Of a stretch of DNA of 44,313 nt, positions 32,142-43,400 are shown piece after piece. The stretch comes from CAYZGU01 sp964478165. GTDB lineage: Bacteria; Poribacteria; WGA-4E; JAJDTR01. The position numbers were made by a program, and so were the translations under genes. The notes below the pieces were generated by a model, which was not told the origin of the DNA, did not search any database, and saw only the letters and a program-made list of their open reading frames with translations. The stretch is from assembly GCA_964478165.1 (NCBI GenBank), contig CAYZGU010000018.1, forward strand, positions 1 through 44,313, read 5' to 3'. The number at the start of each line of letters is the position of its first letter. Positions within the stretch are counted from its first letter, which is position 1.

Positions 32142-34853
32142 ATGTCAGAATCAAGGCACTCTCTTTTTAACTCGCTTCAATCCTTTGAAATCGGGGGAAA
32201 GCAAATCTTTTATTACTCACTTCCTGTCCTCGAAGAGCAAGGAATCGGTCTGATTTCCAAATTGCCCGTCAGCATTAGAATCATGCTTGAATCGCTATTG
32301 AGAAACTACGACAATCTCCAGGTGACAGAGGAAGACATTGTTAACCTGGCGACATGGGACGCAAACAGTCCAAAAGCCGCGGAACTGCCATTTAAACCAG
32401 CGCGTGTAGTCGCGCAAGATTTCACGGGTGTGCCCTTGGTCGTCGATCTTGCGTCAATGCGTGCCGCGGCACAAGAACTCGGTCAAGACCCGAGGTTAAT
32501 CGAGCCACTGGTTCCTGTCGACCTCGTCATCGATCACTCGGTTCAGGTCGATGCATACGGAATCGGAAACGCATTCCAGGTCAACACCCAACGCGAGTTT
32601 GAACGCAACAAAGAGCGCTATGAATTTCTAAAGTGGGGCCAGCAAGCCTTCGAAAAGTTCAAAATTGTGCCGCCTACAATCGGCATCGTACATCAAGTTA
32701 ATCTAGAATACTTGGCGCAATGCGTCATGACCGATCAGACACACGGGATTACAGTTGCTTATCCTGACACACTGGTTGGAACTGATTCGCACACAACAAT
32801 GATTAATGGTCTAGGCATCGTGGGCTGGGGCGTTGGTGGCATTGAGGCTGAAGCCGCCATGTTGGGACAAGCTGTTTATATCCTAACGCCCGAGGTGCTC
32901 GGTGTTCACATGACCGGTGCACTAGAGTCTGGCGTGACAGCAACAGATCTCGTTCTGACAATCACTCAACGCCTTCGTGAAAAGCATGTCGTTGGAAAAT
33001 TCGTAGAGTTTTTCGGTGAGGGTGTAAAAACACTCTCACTCCCAGACCGTGCAACCATCTCGAATATGTGCCCCGAATATGGAGCAACTATCGGATTTTT
33101 TCCACCTGACAATGAAGCAATGCGTTACTTAAGACTTACTGGAAGGGACGAAGTACAGATCCAACTAATCGAGGCTTATCTCAAACATCAAAGACTATTT
33201 GGACTTCCGAAGCTTGGAGATATCGAATACTCCGACGTTCTGGAGATAGACCTGAACATCATTGAGCCAAGCATCGCCGGACCCAAAAGGCCACAAGATA
33301 GAATTGAACTGTCGAACGCAAAGAACGCGTTCACAGACCTCCTGACAACACCACTCACTGCAGGTGGTTTCGGGTTAACGAAGGAAAAAATCGAGGCCGA
33401 TGGCAGAAAGAAATCCGAACATCATAATATAACCCACGGCTCAGTCGTCATCTCCGCCATCACAAGCTGCACAAACACCAGCAATCCATCCGTAATGATT
33501 GGCGCAGGACTACTCGCCAAGAAAGCCGTAGAAAAGGGGCTAACAGTTCCTGATTCTGTTAAAACTAGCCTCGCCCCCGGTTCGCGGGTTGTAACCGAGT
33601 ATCTGCGCAAGGCCGGCCTACTTAACCACCTAGAAACACTCGGGTTTGGATTGGTCGGATATGGCTGTACCACCTGTATTGGTAACAGCGGACCACTCAA
33701 CCAAGTCACACAAGAAGCAATTGACAAACTCAACCTCGTCACGGCCAGCGTTCTGAGTGGCAATCGAAATTTTGAAGCACGAGTCCATCCCGATGTTAAA
33801 GCCAACTTTTTAATGTCACCACCGCTTGTTATCGCCTATGGCCTTGCTGGACGCATCGACATTGATCTTACGCGTGAGCCACTGGGTTGTGATAGAAATG
33901 GCAAACCAGTCTACCTCAGAGACATTTGGCCATCACAGGATGAAATCTCTGATGTAATCAACCAATCGTTGGATGTAAGAACCTTTAAAGAAACTTACGA
34001 ACAAATTGACAACCAGAGTCCGGAATGGAACGAATTGGAAGGTACAACAGGTTTGCTTTATCCGTGGAACACCGCGAGCACCTACGTTCAGAAGCCCCCA
34101 TTCTTTGAAAATTTCAGATCGGAACCACACCAAATTACTGACATCAAGGGTGCGCGAATTCTTGGAATCTTCGGCGATTCGGTTACGACCGATCATATAT
34201 CACCAGCCGGAGCAATTGCCTCTGATAGCCCAGCAGGACGATACTTAACTGATCTTGGTGTAGACAATCGAGATTTCAATACCTACGGGGCACGTCGCGG
34301 AAACGATCGCATCATGGCACGTGGAACGTTTGCCAACAATCGGGTAAAAAACCTCATGTTACCCGGCATCGAAGGCGGATTTACAATTCAGTATCCGGAA
34401 AACAAGCAGACCACCATCTATGAAGCAGCAATGCACTACCTCGAGGACGGCATCCCAACGGTCATCTTCGCCGGAAAAGAATACGGTATGGGAAGTTCGC
34501 GGGATTGGGCCGCAAAGGGACCCAAACTTCAGGGTGTTAAAGCGGTCATTGTCGAGAGTTTTGAACGCATCCACCGGAGCAACTTGATCGGCATGGGAAT
34601 TTTACCGCTACAGTTTAAGGAAGGTGAAAACGCACAATCTCTAAATATAGATGGCACTGAAGTTATCAGCCTTACGGGTCTAACAGAGAATCTCCGACCA
34701 GGACAGATGCTAAAGATGGAGTCCGTTTCCACATCTGGAGAGACACATGAAACAGAACTCATCGTCCGGATCGATGCCCCCATTGAGATTGAGTATTACA
34801 AGCACGGTGGCATTCTGGATTACGTTATCCGGAACTTAATGCGAAACACATAA
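32142..34853 (+). CDS. acnA: Aconitate hydratase AcnA
   Basis: Aconitase interconverts citrate and isocitrate in the TCA cycle using a 4Fe-4S cluster. The 903-residue length and layout match the AcnA/IRP1 branch: cluster ligands Cys443 (SCTNTSNPSVM), Cys509 and Cys512 (GYGCTTCIGNSG), TDSHTTMINGLG near residue 214, and the swivel domain with FGDSVTTDHISPAGAI and KEYGMGSSRDWAAKG, whose Ser is the catalytic base. GGAGGAG lies seven bases ahead of the ATG at 32142; the frame is open to an ATG at 32115, but without such a site. It is a single gene, and a dead aldo/keto reductase gene faces it from downstream. Confidence 0.97.
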   Translation: MSESRHSLFNSLQSFEIGGKQIFYYSLPVLEEQGIGLISKLPVSIRIMLESLLRNYDNLQVTEEDIVNLATWDANSPKAAELPFKPARVVAQDFTGVPLVVDLASMRAAAQELGQDPRLIEPLVPVDLVIDHSVQVDAYGIGNAFQVNTQREFERNKERYEFLKWGQQAFEKFKIVPPTIGIVHQVNLEYLAQCVMTDQTHGITVAYPDTLVGTDSHTTMINGLGIVGWGVGGIEAEAAMLGQAVYILTPEVLGVHMTGALESGVTATDLVLTITQRLREKHVVGKFVEFFGEGVKTLSLPDRATISNMCPEYGATIGFFPPDNEAMRYLRLTGRDEVQIQLIEAYLKHQRLFGLPKLGDIEYSDVLEIDLNIIEPSIAGPKRPQDRIELSNAKNAFTDLLTTPLTAGGFGLTKEKIEADGRKKSEHHNITHGSVVISAITSCTNTSNPSVMIGAGLLAKKAVEKGLTVPDSVKTSLAPGSRVVTEYLRKAGLLNHLETLGFGLVGYGCTTCIGNSGPLNQVTQEAIDKLNLVTASVLSGNRNFEARVHPDVKANFLMSPPLVIAYGLAGRIDIDLTREPLGCDRNGKPVYLRDIWPSQDEISDVINQSLDVRTFKETYEQIDNQSPEWNELEGTTGLLYPWNTASTYVQKPPFFENFRSEPHQITDIKGARILGIFGDSVTTDHISPAGAIASDSPAGRYLTDLGVDNRDFNTYGARRGNDRIMARGTFANNRVKNLMLPGIEGGFTIQYPENKQTTIYEAAMHYLEDGIPTVIFAGKEYGMGSSRDWAAKGPKLQGVKAVIVESFERIHRSNLIGMGILPLQFKEGENAQSLNIDGTEVISLTGLTENLRPGQMLKMESVSTSGETHETELIVRIDAPIEIEYYKHGGILDYVIRNLMRNT

Positions 34854-34857
34854 AGCG

Positions 34858-35252
34858 TGATTGGCTGAAACGGCGTTCGTCCAATCCACATCCTCAATGC
34901 TTTCTAAGCTCATCATCGCAGTATCAACCAATGGGTTTCAGAGAGCATAATTTAGGAGAAACCCATCGAGATCGACTCATTGCATTTGCTGTGGCAAACA
35001 CTGTCGCATCAATTTCGGAAATGCGTCACTCGTTGTAGAACGCATCAACATAATTCCCATCTTCCTGACATTTGCATCGAGAATCACACCACGATTCACA
35101 AATCCGTCACAGGCACTTTGGTACATTAGATTGTAATGGATTTGCATCACATCAAATCCACCAGTGGCGATAATGCGTTCCACACCCCGAGAGGGTCCCC
35201 ATCAGCCGAAAATCCGATGAAGCGAATCTTTCTCCGAGATTCGGAAACATCG
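34858..35252 (-). pseudogene. Decayed aldo/keto reductase
   Basis: The minus strand between acnA and dnaE encodes the C-terminal half of an aldo/keto reductase with clear damage. It reads DVSESRRKIRFIGFSADGDP, a frame change, then ERIIATGGFDVMQIHYNLMY, QSACDGFVNRGVILDANV, MGIMLMRSTTSDAFPKLMR and a TGA. The same frame then goes on VDLDGFLLNYAL, TGA (where Ser is expected), NPLVDTAMMSLESIEDVD. KIRFIGFS, FDV-QIHYNLM and MGIM-MR are standard family motifs. No N-terminal half with the catalytic Tyr is found upstream, so the gene is both truncated and inactivated. The rest of the gap (35253-35422) holds no recognisable gene. Confidence 0.85.
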
Positions 35253-35422
35253 TTAAATGCTCCTGGCTGGGATTGACAACATAGATTCCTGGCATGATGC
35301 AATAGGTTTCTTGAAGCAGGAAACCACGTGTTTTTTCGATAAAACGGGGGCCAGTGAGATTCCGCGTATCATTGTGTCAGCAGCTCAGGTTTTTCACATT
35401 GTAGGGCTCAAGGCACATGAAA

Positions 35423-38400
35423 CTACCCAGCACGTTGTCCCACTCGCAGGGTCCGGTTGCTGGGCTTGATACTGTTTTCTCCAAGTAGAGCTTCAACCTC
35501 GGCAACAAGATCGGGCTCATAAGCGACATTATAGCGGGAACTACATTGTGCTATAATTTCTCCGTATTTCGAGTTGACGAGCCGTAACATCAGATCATGT
35601 TCCCCACGATGTTGGAGGCAGACCTCCCTCAGTGCTCCAATTTTCTCTTGATCTATAGTATCGGCTTGCGGAATCGTCACTTCAACGGTTGATGTCAATC
35701 GATCTATGACTTGACTAATTGGCAAAATTTCGGCCGCTTGGATTTGACGAACATCCTCTACTATTTCGCCTTCATCAGCGTTGTTCTGCTGCCGACTCTG
35801 TCCTACAGTACCACGTATCCACACAACACTACCATCCTCAATCGCATTTTGAGATGTCCTGTAGGCTTCTGGGAAAACAACCACATCAATAACACCTTCA
35901 AGATCTTCAACGATTAGAATCGCCATAGACTCGCCACTTTTCTTGGTTTTGGTAAGGCGAAGTGAGGATATTAAACCTACAATATAGACCTCTGTTCCAT
36001 TAGGAGTTTCAGAAAGGGTTGGTGCACACGCCGTTGTATAATATTTGAGGATATCATCGTATGCTTCCAACGGGTGTCCAGAAAGATAAAAACCAAGTTG
36101 TTCCTTTTCGTTTTTAAGCAATTCATCATGTGACCATTGTGGTGTCACGTTAAGCACAGCTTGACTAGTAGGTGTTTCTTGATCCACTGCACCAAAAAGG
36201 TTCATTTGCCCCTTCTCGCGATCCGCCTGGGCACTCTGCGCTATCTTCATCACATGCTCGAGATTTGCCAAGAGCTCCGCCCGGTGTCCTTCCAAAGCAT
36301 CGAACGCACCCGCCATTACTAGACTTTCAATTACCCGCTTATTCACAGACTTCGCGTCAACTCGCTCACAGAAATCCTGGAGCGATGTGAATGAGCCGTC
36401 CTTTTCACGAGATTCAACTATTGTCTTAATTGCACCTTCGCTGACATTCTTAACTGCGGCCAGCCCAAACCGAATGTCCTCGCCATCAGTTGTAAAGTCC
36501 CAGCCACTGCCGTTTACGTCGGGAGGAAGTACATCCATCTTTATTTTGAGAAATTCTGATAGATTTTGACATTCAGCTATATACCTCATGACCTTGTCGC
36601 TGTGTGCTGCTTCGCCACTCATCATCGCGGCCATGAATTCACGCGGATAGTGGGCTTTCAGATAAGCTGTCTGATAAGACAGAATTGCGTATGCAACGGT
36701 GTGTGAACGGTTAAAAGCATATCGGCCAAACGGCTCGAGATAGTCGAAAATCTCTTCGGATGTTTCCGTTTCAATTCCATTTTTTTCCGCACCTTTAATG
36801 AATTTCTGACGCTGCATCTTGAGCACATCCATTTTCTTTTTTCCCATCGCATCGCGGAGAATATCAGCTTCGCCTAGCGTGAATCCGCACATGTCACGGG
36901 CAATCTGCATGACTTGCTCTTGGTAAATGCATACGCCGTAGGTATTCTTCAGCGCATTTTCCAACGTTGGATGAAGATACGCCACTTTTTCAAGCTCAAG
37001 TTTTCGCCGAATAAAGCTGTCCATCATCCCGCTATCAATAGGTCCAGGTCGGTACAAGGCAGGAATAGGTATAAAATCTTCAAATTTGTTGGGCTTAATC
37101 TGCATGATAACTCGGCGCATTCCAGGTGAGGTTTCGAGTTGGAAGAGCCCACCAACCAAACCGTGGCTAACAAGTTGGAATGTCTCCGTATCATCAAGTG
37201 GAATATCGTCAAGTGTTAGTTCAACACCATGTCTTTCACGAATGCGCGCCAGACAATCATAGACCTCGCTCAAGGTTCTCAAACCGAGGAAATCGAATTT
37301 CACCATTCCCACATCCTCAAGCATCTTGAGATCGAATTGCGTAGCGATTCTGTCATTCTTGTCCTTGAAAAGAGGCACGTAATCAGTAAGAGGGCCATTT
37401 GCCAGTACAACTCCACACGCATGGATGGAGACATGTCGCTTCATACCCTCAATAGATTTGGCAATATCCATCAGTTCGCGATTTTCTGAGTCTTCAGCGA
37501 CTTCTCGAAGTTGTGGAACCTCGTCCAAGGATTCATCAAGCGTAACGCCGGGAATAGTTGGAATTAGTTGCGTGACACGTCTCACATCTGACACTGGCAC
37601 ATCGAGTGCACGACCGACATCCGTCACGGCCGCCTTCGCTGCGAAGGTGCTGAATGTTGCCACTTGCCCAACACACTCTGCACCATACTTCTCTGTCAAA
37701 TAATCAATGACAACCTTTCGGTGTTCGTCGCCAAAATCGATGTCAATATCGGGCATGCTTATTCGTTCAAGATTGAGAAACCGTTCGAAAAGACAATCAT
37801 ATTTTATCGGGTCAAAGGTAGTCACACCCAGTCCAAACAGAACTAGACTTCCACCCGCCGAGCCACGCGCGTTAAGCGGAAATCCTTGCTTGCGAGCGAA
37901 ATTAACATAATCCCATACGATTAAAAGGTAACCAGCGTACCCTGTCTTCCGTATGATATCAAGCTCATACTCGAATCGATCTTTCAGATTCGTAGAGATC
38001 TCCCCATATTTTTCCTGAAGCCCCTCCGCGCACCGCTTTGCGAGATATGAATCAGCCGTAAAACCTTCGGGGACTTCATATTTCGGCATGATGTGTTCCC
38101 CGTAATCGAGCTCAAGATGACACCGATTGGCAATTTCAAGCGTGTTCGCAATCGCTTCGGGCGGGAAACCCGCGAGCGCTTCATGCATTTCATCAACATC
38201 CTTGAAGTAAAACTGGTTCAGGAACCGCATGCGATCTGATTCGCTGAGAGTTCTCTTCATCTGGATACACAATAACACATCATGCATCTTGTGGTCATCT
38301 TTGTGCAGATAATGACAGTCATTCGTCCCCACGACCGGTACGTTATGCTCTTGGGCCAGTTGCATCATCACTTTGTAAGCGCGTTCTTCTTCCGGAATGC

Positions 38401-38938
38401 CGTGGTTCTGAACCTCGACAAAGAGATTGTCCGGTCCCATTATTTCTTGGAGTAACCGGAAGTTTTTCACTGCTTTCTCTCGTTGATTGGCTACCAGAAG
38501 CGCAGGAACATAACCCTGGACACATCCTGTTAGCGCAATAATACCCTCGTGGTGTTCTCTTAAGATTTCCATGTCAATGCGAGGCTTTGAATAGAAACCT
38601 TCCAGATAACCTAATGATACGAGTTTCATTAGGTTTCTGTATCCGGTGGCATCCTCTGAGAGCAGGGTTAGATGATATGGATTACCTTGCTCTCTACCAC
38701 GCCTACGTCGACTTTCAGGAGCAACATAGACCTCACAACCAACAATGGGATTGACACCTTTGTCCTTTGCCTTCCTATAAAAATCCCAAGCGCCGAACAT
38801 GTTTCCATGATCTGTCAGCGCTACAGCAGGCACGCTCTGCTCACATGCCCAGGCAATCATGCTCTCAATTCGACACGCTCCATCAAGTAGGCTATATTCA
38901 CTGTGATTATGCAGATGGACAAACTCGGATTTTGCCAT
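35423..38938 (-). CDS. dnaE: DNA polymerase III alpha subunit DnaE
   Basis: This is the replicative polymerase catalytic subunit, 1171 residues, as expected for DnaE1. An N-terminal PHP domain starts HLHNHSEYSLLDG (about 8-20). The palm has MPDIDIDFGDEHR with catalytic Asp residues at 397-401, RGSAGGS lies just before it, and the C-terminal part has a helix-hairpin-helix region and an OB fold (EVYIVGLISSLRLTKTKKSGE). The ATG at 38938 has GAGG nine bases upstream; an in-frame TTG at 38947 is less likely. The gene is alone, with a candidate extended -10 promoter at 39084, divergent from the MFS gene. Confidence 0.97.
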   Translation of the reverse strand: MAKSEFVHLHNHSEYSLLDGACRIESMIAWACEQSVPAVALTDHGNMFGAWDFYRKAKDKGVNPIVGCEVYVAPESRRRRGREQGNPYHLTLLSEDATGYRNLMKLVSLGYLEGFYSKPRIDMEILREHHEGIIALTGCVQGYVPALLVANQREKAVKNFRLLQEIMGPDNLFVEVQNHGIPEEERAYKVMMQLAQEHNVPVVGTNDCHYLHKDDHKMHDVLLCIQMKRTLSESDRMRFLNQFYFKDVDEMHEALAGFPPEAIANTLEIANRCHLELDYGEHIMPKYEVPEGFTADSYLAKRCAEGLQEKYGEISTNLKDRFEYELDIIRKTGYAGYLLIVWDYVNFARKQGFPLNARGSAGGSLVLFGLGVTTFDPIKYDCLFERFLNLERISMPDIDIDFGDEHRKVVIDYLTEKYGAECVGQVATFSTFAAKAAVTDVGRALDVPVSDVRRVTQLIPTIPGVTLDESLDEVPQLREVAEDSENRELMDIAKSIEGMKRHVSIHACGVVLANGPLTDYVPLFKDKNDRIATQFDLKMLEDVGMVKFDFLGLRTLSEVYDCLARIRERHGVELTLDDIPLDDTETFQLVSHGLVGGLFQLETSPGMRRVIMQIKPNKFEDFIPIPALYRPGPIDSGMMDSFIRRKLELEKVAYLHPTLENALKNTYGVCIYQEQVMQIARDMCGFTLGEADILRDAMGKKKMDVLKMQRQKFIKGAEKNGIETETSEEIFDYLEPFGRYAFNRSHTVAYAILSYQTAYLKAHYPREFMAAMMSGEAAHSDKVMRYIAECQNLSEFLKIKMDVLPPDVNGSGWDFTTDGEDIRFGLAAVKNVSEGAIKTIVESREKDGSFTSLQDFCERVDAKSVNKRVIESLVMAGAFDALEGHRAELLANLEHVMKIAQSAQADREKGQMNLFGAVDQETPTSQAVLNVTPQWSHDELLKNEKEQLGFYLSGHPLEAYDDILKYYTTACAPTLSETPNGTEVYIVGLISSLRLTKTKKSGESMAILIVEDLEGVIDVVVFPEAYRTSQNAIEDGSVVWIRGTVGQSRQQNNADEGEIVEDVRQIQAAEILPISQVIDRLTSTVEVTIPQADTIDQEKIGALREVCLQHRGEHDLMLRLVNSKYGEIIAQCSSRYNVAYEPDLVAEVEALLGENSIKPSNRTLRVGQRAG

Positions 38939-39083
38939 GCTTTTCAACCTCGATGTTATCGGAATCTCTTAGAAGATGAAAAAATTTGCGAACGCCTGTG
39001 AACACTTCCAGCGGATGTTCTCCAAGAATCATAACCTGCGGGGGGGGCTCTGCGGACGGGGTTTTAACGTACTGACGGGGCCT

Positions 39084-39113
39084 ATTATACCATTCAATCA
39101 CCGCGAAGTCCAC
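39084..39113 (-). promoter_or_regulatory. Candidate dnaE promoter (extended -10)
   Basis: TGGTATAAT on the minus strand contains a perfect -10 (39089-39084) with the extended TG. A weak -35-like GTGGAC lies 18 bases upstream (39113-39108). It is about 145 bases ahead of dnaE. Confidence 0.5.
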
Positions 39114-39150
39114 AGAAGTTTGTGCCCAATACCACTATCAAGATTTTAGC

Positions 39151-39180
39151 TTGACATGGTTAGGATAAGACATCTATAAT
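39151..39180 (+). promoter_or_regulatory. Consensus promoter of the MFS gene
   Basis: TTGACA (39151-39156) and TATAAT (39175-39180) are both perfect sigma-70 hexamers, 18 bases apart, 42 bases before the MFS start codon. Confidence 0.75.
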
Positions 39181-39221
39181 CTCACAATTGGTCCCTCAAT
39201 GGCAACAGCAGGATTATACGG

Positions 39222-40397
39222 ATGAAGAAGCGTACCTTGACGATATTGTTCCTAACGATGTTCTTTATTATGCTTGGTTTCGGAATTATCATTCCACACC
39301 TTGCATATTATGCCGATAGCCTAGGCGCTAGCCCTACACAAATCGGCGGGCTATTAGCCAGCTACTCGGCAATGCAGCTAGTATTCGCACCTATGTGGGG
39401 TCGACTATCCGATCGACAAGGGCGAAAACCGTTCATTTTGATTGGCCTGGTTGGAAACGCCGCTGCGCTGATGCTTTTTGGTTTTTCGAACACGTTGGCA
39501 TGGATTTTCATTGCGCGAGCCTTATCAGGAGCGTGGTCGGCAGCAGTCCTGCCAACTGTGATTGCTTATGTAGCGGATGTTACGAGCAAGGAAGAACGCG
39601 GCAGGGGAATGGGTTTGATGGGCGCGGCAATGGGCCTCGGATTCATCTTCGGACCTGCCATCGGAACGCTCATGAGCCAGCATGATACGCCATTCTTTAT
39701 CGCAGGCGCACTGTCACTTGCAACCTCTATTTTCGCTCTAATCTTCTTACCAGAATCACTCAAGTCTGAAAACCGTCTCGACAAACAGGAACGCCGCATT
39801 TTTCCATGGGAAATATTAACTCGAAGGACGTTCAACAATCGATTAACACCATTGTTTCTGGTCGCGTTTTTCTCGACGTTCGCATTTGCAGGGCTAGAGA
39901 CAACTTTTCCGCTTTTCATCGCAGATCGGTGGCAATATGGAGCCAAAGATCTCGGCCAAATGTTTTTCATCATGGGTACAGTTGTCGCTCTTGTTCAAGG
40001 AAGTGTGCTAGGAAGACTAATCAACAGATATGGAGAATTCAAACTGACCTTCCTCGGGTTGATAATGACGTGTGCAGGGTTGACGTTGTTGCCTTCCTCA
40101 GACTCCCTTGTTTCCCTAACTGTTAATTTAACGGTTACCGCAATGGGGACCCAGATAATTCGTCCAACCAATTCCTCATGGATCTCGAAGAAAACAAAAA
40201 TCGGTCACGGGACTACAATTGGCATAATGGATTCTTTCCTTAGTCTTGGACGTGTGTTAGGCCCACCTTTCGCAGGTAAACTGTACAGTCCCGCAACATT
40301 TCAAATGCCTTATTTGATTTCCGCGGGCATCTTAATTGTTGCATCAGTCTTTCTTTTTTTTCCGTTACGACGCATCGACCGCGAGAACATCGCTTAA
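39222..40397 (+). CDS. MFS transporter, drug:H+ antiporter-1 type
   Basis: The 391-residue inner-membrane protein has twelve predicted helices. It carries the A-like loop motif WGRLSDRQGRKPFI (between helices 2 and 3), a hallmark of the major facilitator superfamily, a second half with LGRLINRYGEFK, and the antiporter-type motif C region GAAMGLGFIFGPAIG in helix 5. These features place it among proton-driven exporters related to TetA/DHA1 multidrug pumps; the substrate cannot be told. It has a strong consensus promoter and no regulator next to it. It converges with the giant secreted-protein gene; no terminator is seen between them. Confidence 0.92.
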   Translation: MKKRTLTILFLTMFFIMLGFGIIIPHLAYYADSLGASPTQIGGLLASYSAMQLVFAPMWGRLSDRQGRKPFILIGLVGNAAALMLFGFSNTLAWIFIARALSGAWSAAVLPTVIAYVADVTSKEERGRGMGLMGAAMGLGFIFGPAIGTLMSQHDTPFFIAGALSLATSIFALIFLPESLKSENRLDKQERRIFPWEILTRRTFNNRLTPLFLVAFFSTFAFAGLETTFPLFIADRWQYGAKDLGQMFFIMGTVVALVQGSVLGRLINRYGEFKLTFLGLIMTCAGLTLLPSSDSLVSLTVNLTVTAMGTQIIRPTNSSWISKKTKIGHGTTIGIMDSFLSLGRVLGPPFAGKLYSPATFQMPYLISAGILIVASVFLFFPLRRIDRENIA

Positions 40398-40430
40398 CGT
40401 TCTATTACAGATAAAATCTCTCCACATAGC

Positions 40431-43400
40431 TCACTCGAGCAAAGGTAATTTGTGATTCACTCGCCGTGTATTGTACTTCAGTCGATAATGTTTATGCACA
40501 CGATCGTTAGGATAACTCTCCCCTTCGGGGTACGGATACGTTGTCATGCCGTGAAAAGGCAGCGGATCAATCGTCTGGGAAAAGAGGGTATTTATGTCTC
40601 CATCCTTGTCCCAACCATCACTGAAGAGAATAAAATCCCTCACCCACCCATTTTCCAGCGGCGGCAGTTCATCCGCCGCAAACTTGACGGTCATCTCATC
40701 GCCTGCGTTCATAATGACATACATATCATCAACGCTTTGTAACAGTTGCGTGACATCTCCGTATCGCGTGTAGTCGCCCTGAAGATCACGCCACCGTCCC
40801 TCTGTAGACACTTTTTCATAATCGAACAAGTGCGGAGCATGCGGTCCAGGACGGTACATTTCAGAGAAACCACGATAGTGAAGATGTGCCGAGTTAGCAG
40901 ACATCTCTGTCACTCGACTTGGCACATCTTCCTGACCCCCAATCGTGAAAAAGGCAGCATCCCAGTAGATTTGCATGTCTGTCGAAATCCTCACCCACCG
41001 GTCATCAGAAAGAAATTTTCCTGTTAGGTCAACTACAATGGTCTTATTCTTTCCTGCTGGTAGTCCGAGTAACTCAATCACTGTTTTCCACTCTCCGTTC
41101 ACGTCTCGCACCTGCAAATACGGGAAGCTTGGGTTAATCAAGGGATTCTGCGAGAGTGAAACATTGATGCTCGTATCTGAGGGAAAAATCCAGCCGGTAA
41201 GGAAAAGACGCAGCGTCTCATCGTTAGGCACAGCGCCAAGATTGAGAACAATGGAATGGGGAGTGACAATACCCTGATATTCTCCTGGATCATGTTCAAT
41301 CGCATAACGATAATCGAAGGAGTTGAGCGCCTCAGAAATATCGTTTCCATCGTGGTCGAAGGCGCTATCCAGATGATAAGTTTCCCGCGCTTTAAAAATC
41401 GTAAACTCAGGAAAAGGTGGTGGGCTATATTTTTCATCAACGAAAATCTCTGTTCCATCCGGATGGTCCACGGCAATCAGATTTACTTTGTCGAAATACG
41501 CCGTCTCCCAGAGTTCTTCTGTGATTTGTATCGAATAAAACCCCTCTTTTGGCACCATACCGTTGGGGATTTTCACGTAATCAACAGTTTGATCGGGCGC
41601 AATAGATCCCATTGACGTAATCATTCCAAGAGGACTACGCCACAGAAGGTCTGTTACAAAACGATATTTCTCGCCATCGTGGATGTAAAGAAACGGGCAA
41701 GAACCTTTCAAAATCTGTTTTTCGACAATTCGCTGATTTACCTTGGGATTTGTTACATTCTGCGGCACGCCGTTAGTCCAGACCACCCGTAACACATCTG
41801 CCCGACCAGCTGCTCCCAATCCAAAATGCGAGGTGGCTTCGGTCACGTATTTGGTTTGATAAAGGTCACGGGCCTTCACCTCAATCTTAGAGCCGATGCC
41901 GTCAATATTGACCTTGTTATTACCGCTAGTAACGGACTCAAGGCGCACCTGTAGCCAATCGTTCTGATTTCCACCTTCATTTCGTAACGCAACCACTTGA
42001 CCGAGGCTATCAACCACAAAGAGATCAAGGTCTCCATCGCCGTCGTAATCACCGACTGCACCATCAATCCCGCTAGTAAGGGTGTCTGGAAAGAGATTTG
42101 AGACATCAGTGAATTTTCCTGTCCCGTCGTTCCGAAACAGAAGAATTTCCCGTGCCCCCTCGCGATTAATCGAGTTCTGTCGTTCACCGAGTATCCATAA
42201 ATCGAGAAATCCATCGTTGTCATAATCAAGAAAATGAGCATCCCGGCCGCTAAGCCAACCTGTTACCGCCATTTCAACGTCAGAACGGTTATCAACGACG
42301 AATTTTCCATGACCGAGGTTGCGATAGAGTTGGTGCGGCGTTTCTATTTGACCCGAGGTCGTGAGACATAGGTCGACTGCACCATCATTATCATAATCGC
42401 CAAGAGCGACCGCCGTGTACGAAACATCTTGTGATATGCCTGTCATGGCACTTGATGCCCGAAGCCTACCCTGACGGAGGTTGTCGTAGAGAGTGCAACC
42501 CGTCGCAGGATTAACGACAAAGAGATCAATATCACCATCATCGTCAAAGTCTGCGAAATCGGCGTCAATACCACCCGAAGGCGCAGCTGGAATAAATGTT
42601 TGATGTGTCACCTCGGTGAACGTGCTATCGCCGTTGTTTCGGTGAACTTCGATTTCATTGTCTGTCACTGAGAACTTGTCAAGATCGCCATCATGGTCAT
42701 AATCAAGGAATAACAGCTTTGTACCAATCCACTTAGAAGACAATCGAGATCGCAAATTCCCATCGATCGTTTCAATCAACTCCTCCCGCTTCTTGAACAA
42801 AACAAACAAATCTTGGTCACGGTCTTTGTCGATATCTGCAAAAGCAGCGGCATGTCCAAATAGCCCTTTCCCAAAAAATGCAGAAACAGACCGAGGCTCA
42901 CTGTAATCACTCGACGAAAATGGTCTGCCTGAAACCCAGACGGGGGGCTCAAAAAGCGTGTAAATCTCTAATTTGCTATCGTCATCAATATCTGCCAAAA
43001 GGACCCTTTTTGGTTTTCCAATCACTGGCATATTAGCGAAAACATCTTTGGTAACATCAATAAATTCAACTTTAATGGGGGGACTCCGTTTGGCTTTTAC
43101 ACGAGATTTAAAACCAGGGCTAAACATCTCGATTGGATGTCCCAGAATGTCTGTCACAAGCTCGCTAATTCCTTGCTGGTACCGGGGGCTAATTTTCTGC
43201 ACATTCTCAAAAATCCGAATGAACCGCGCCGAGCCCTCGAGATCTCCCAGGTCGAGCAGATTAATTCCTTGTGTAAGGTACTTCAATATGTCTTCATCAT
43301 CATCCCAAAATAGGGCTCTCAGTTCTACACACATTTCCTTCGCAGCTTGGACCTCCTGGAGTTGCACGAGTGCTTGCACCAACTTGAGCCGAACCACGAT

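Noticed and set aside
38907..39113. 68-codon minus-strand frame overlapping the dnaE start
   Set aside because: Its start lies at the candidate dnaE promoter and it overlaps dnaE in another frame; the sequence is better explained as the dnaE leader.
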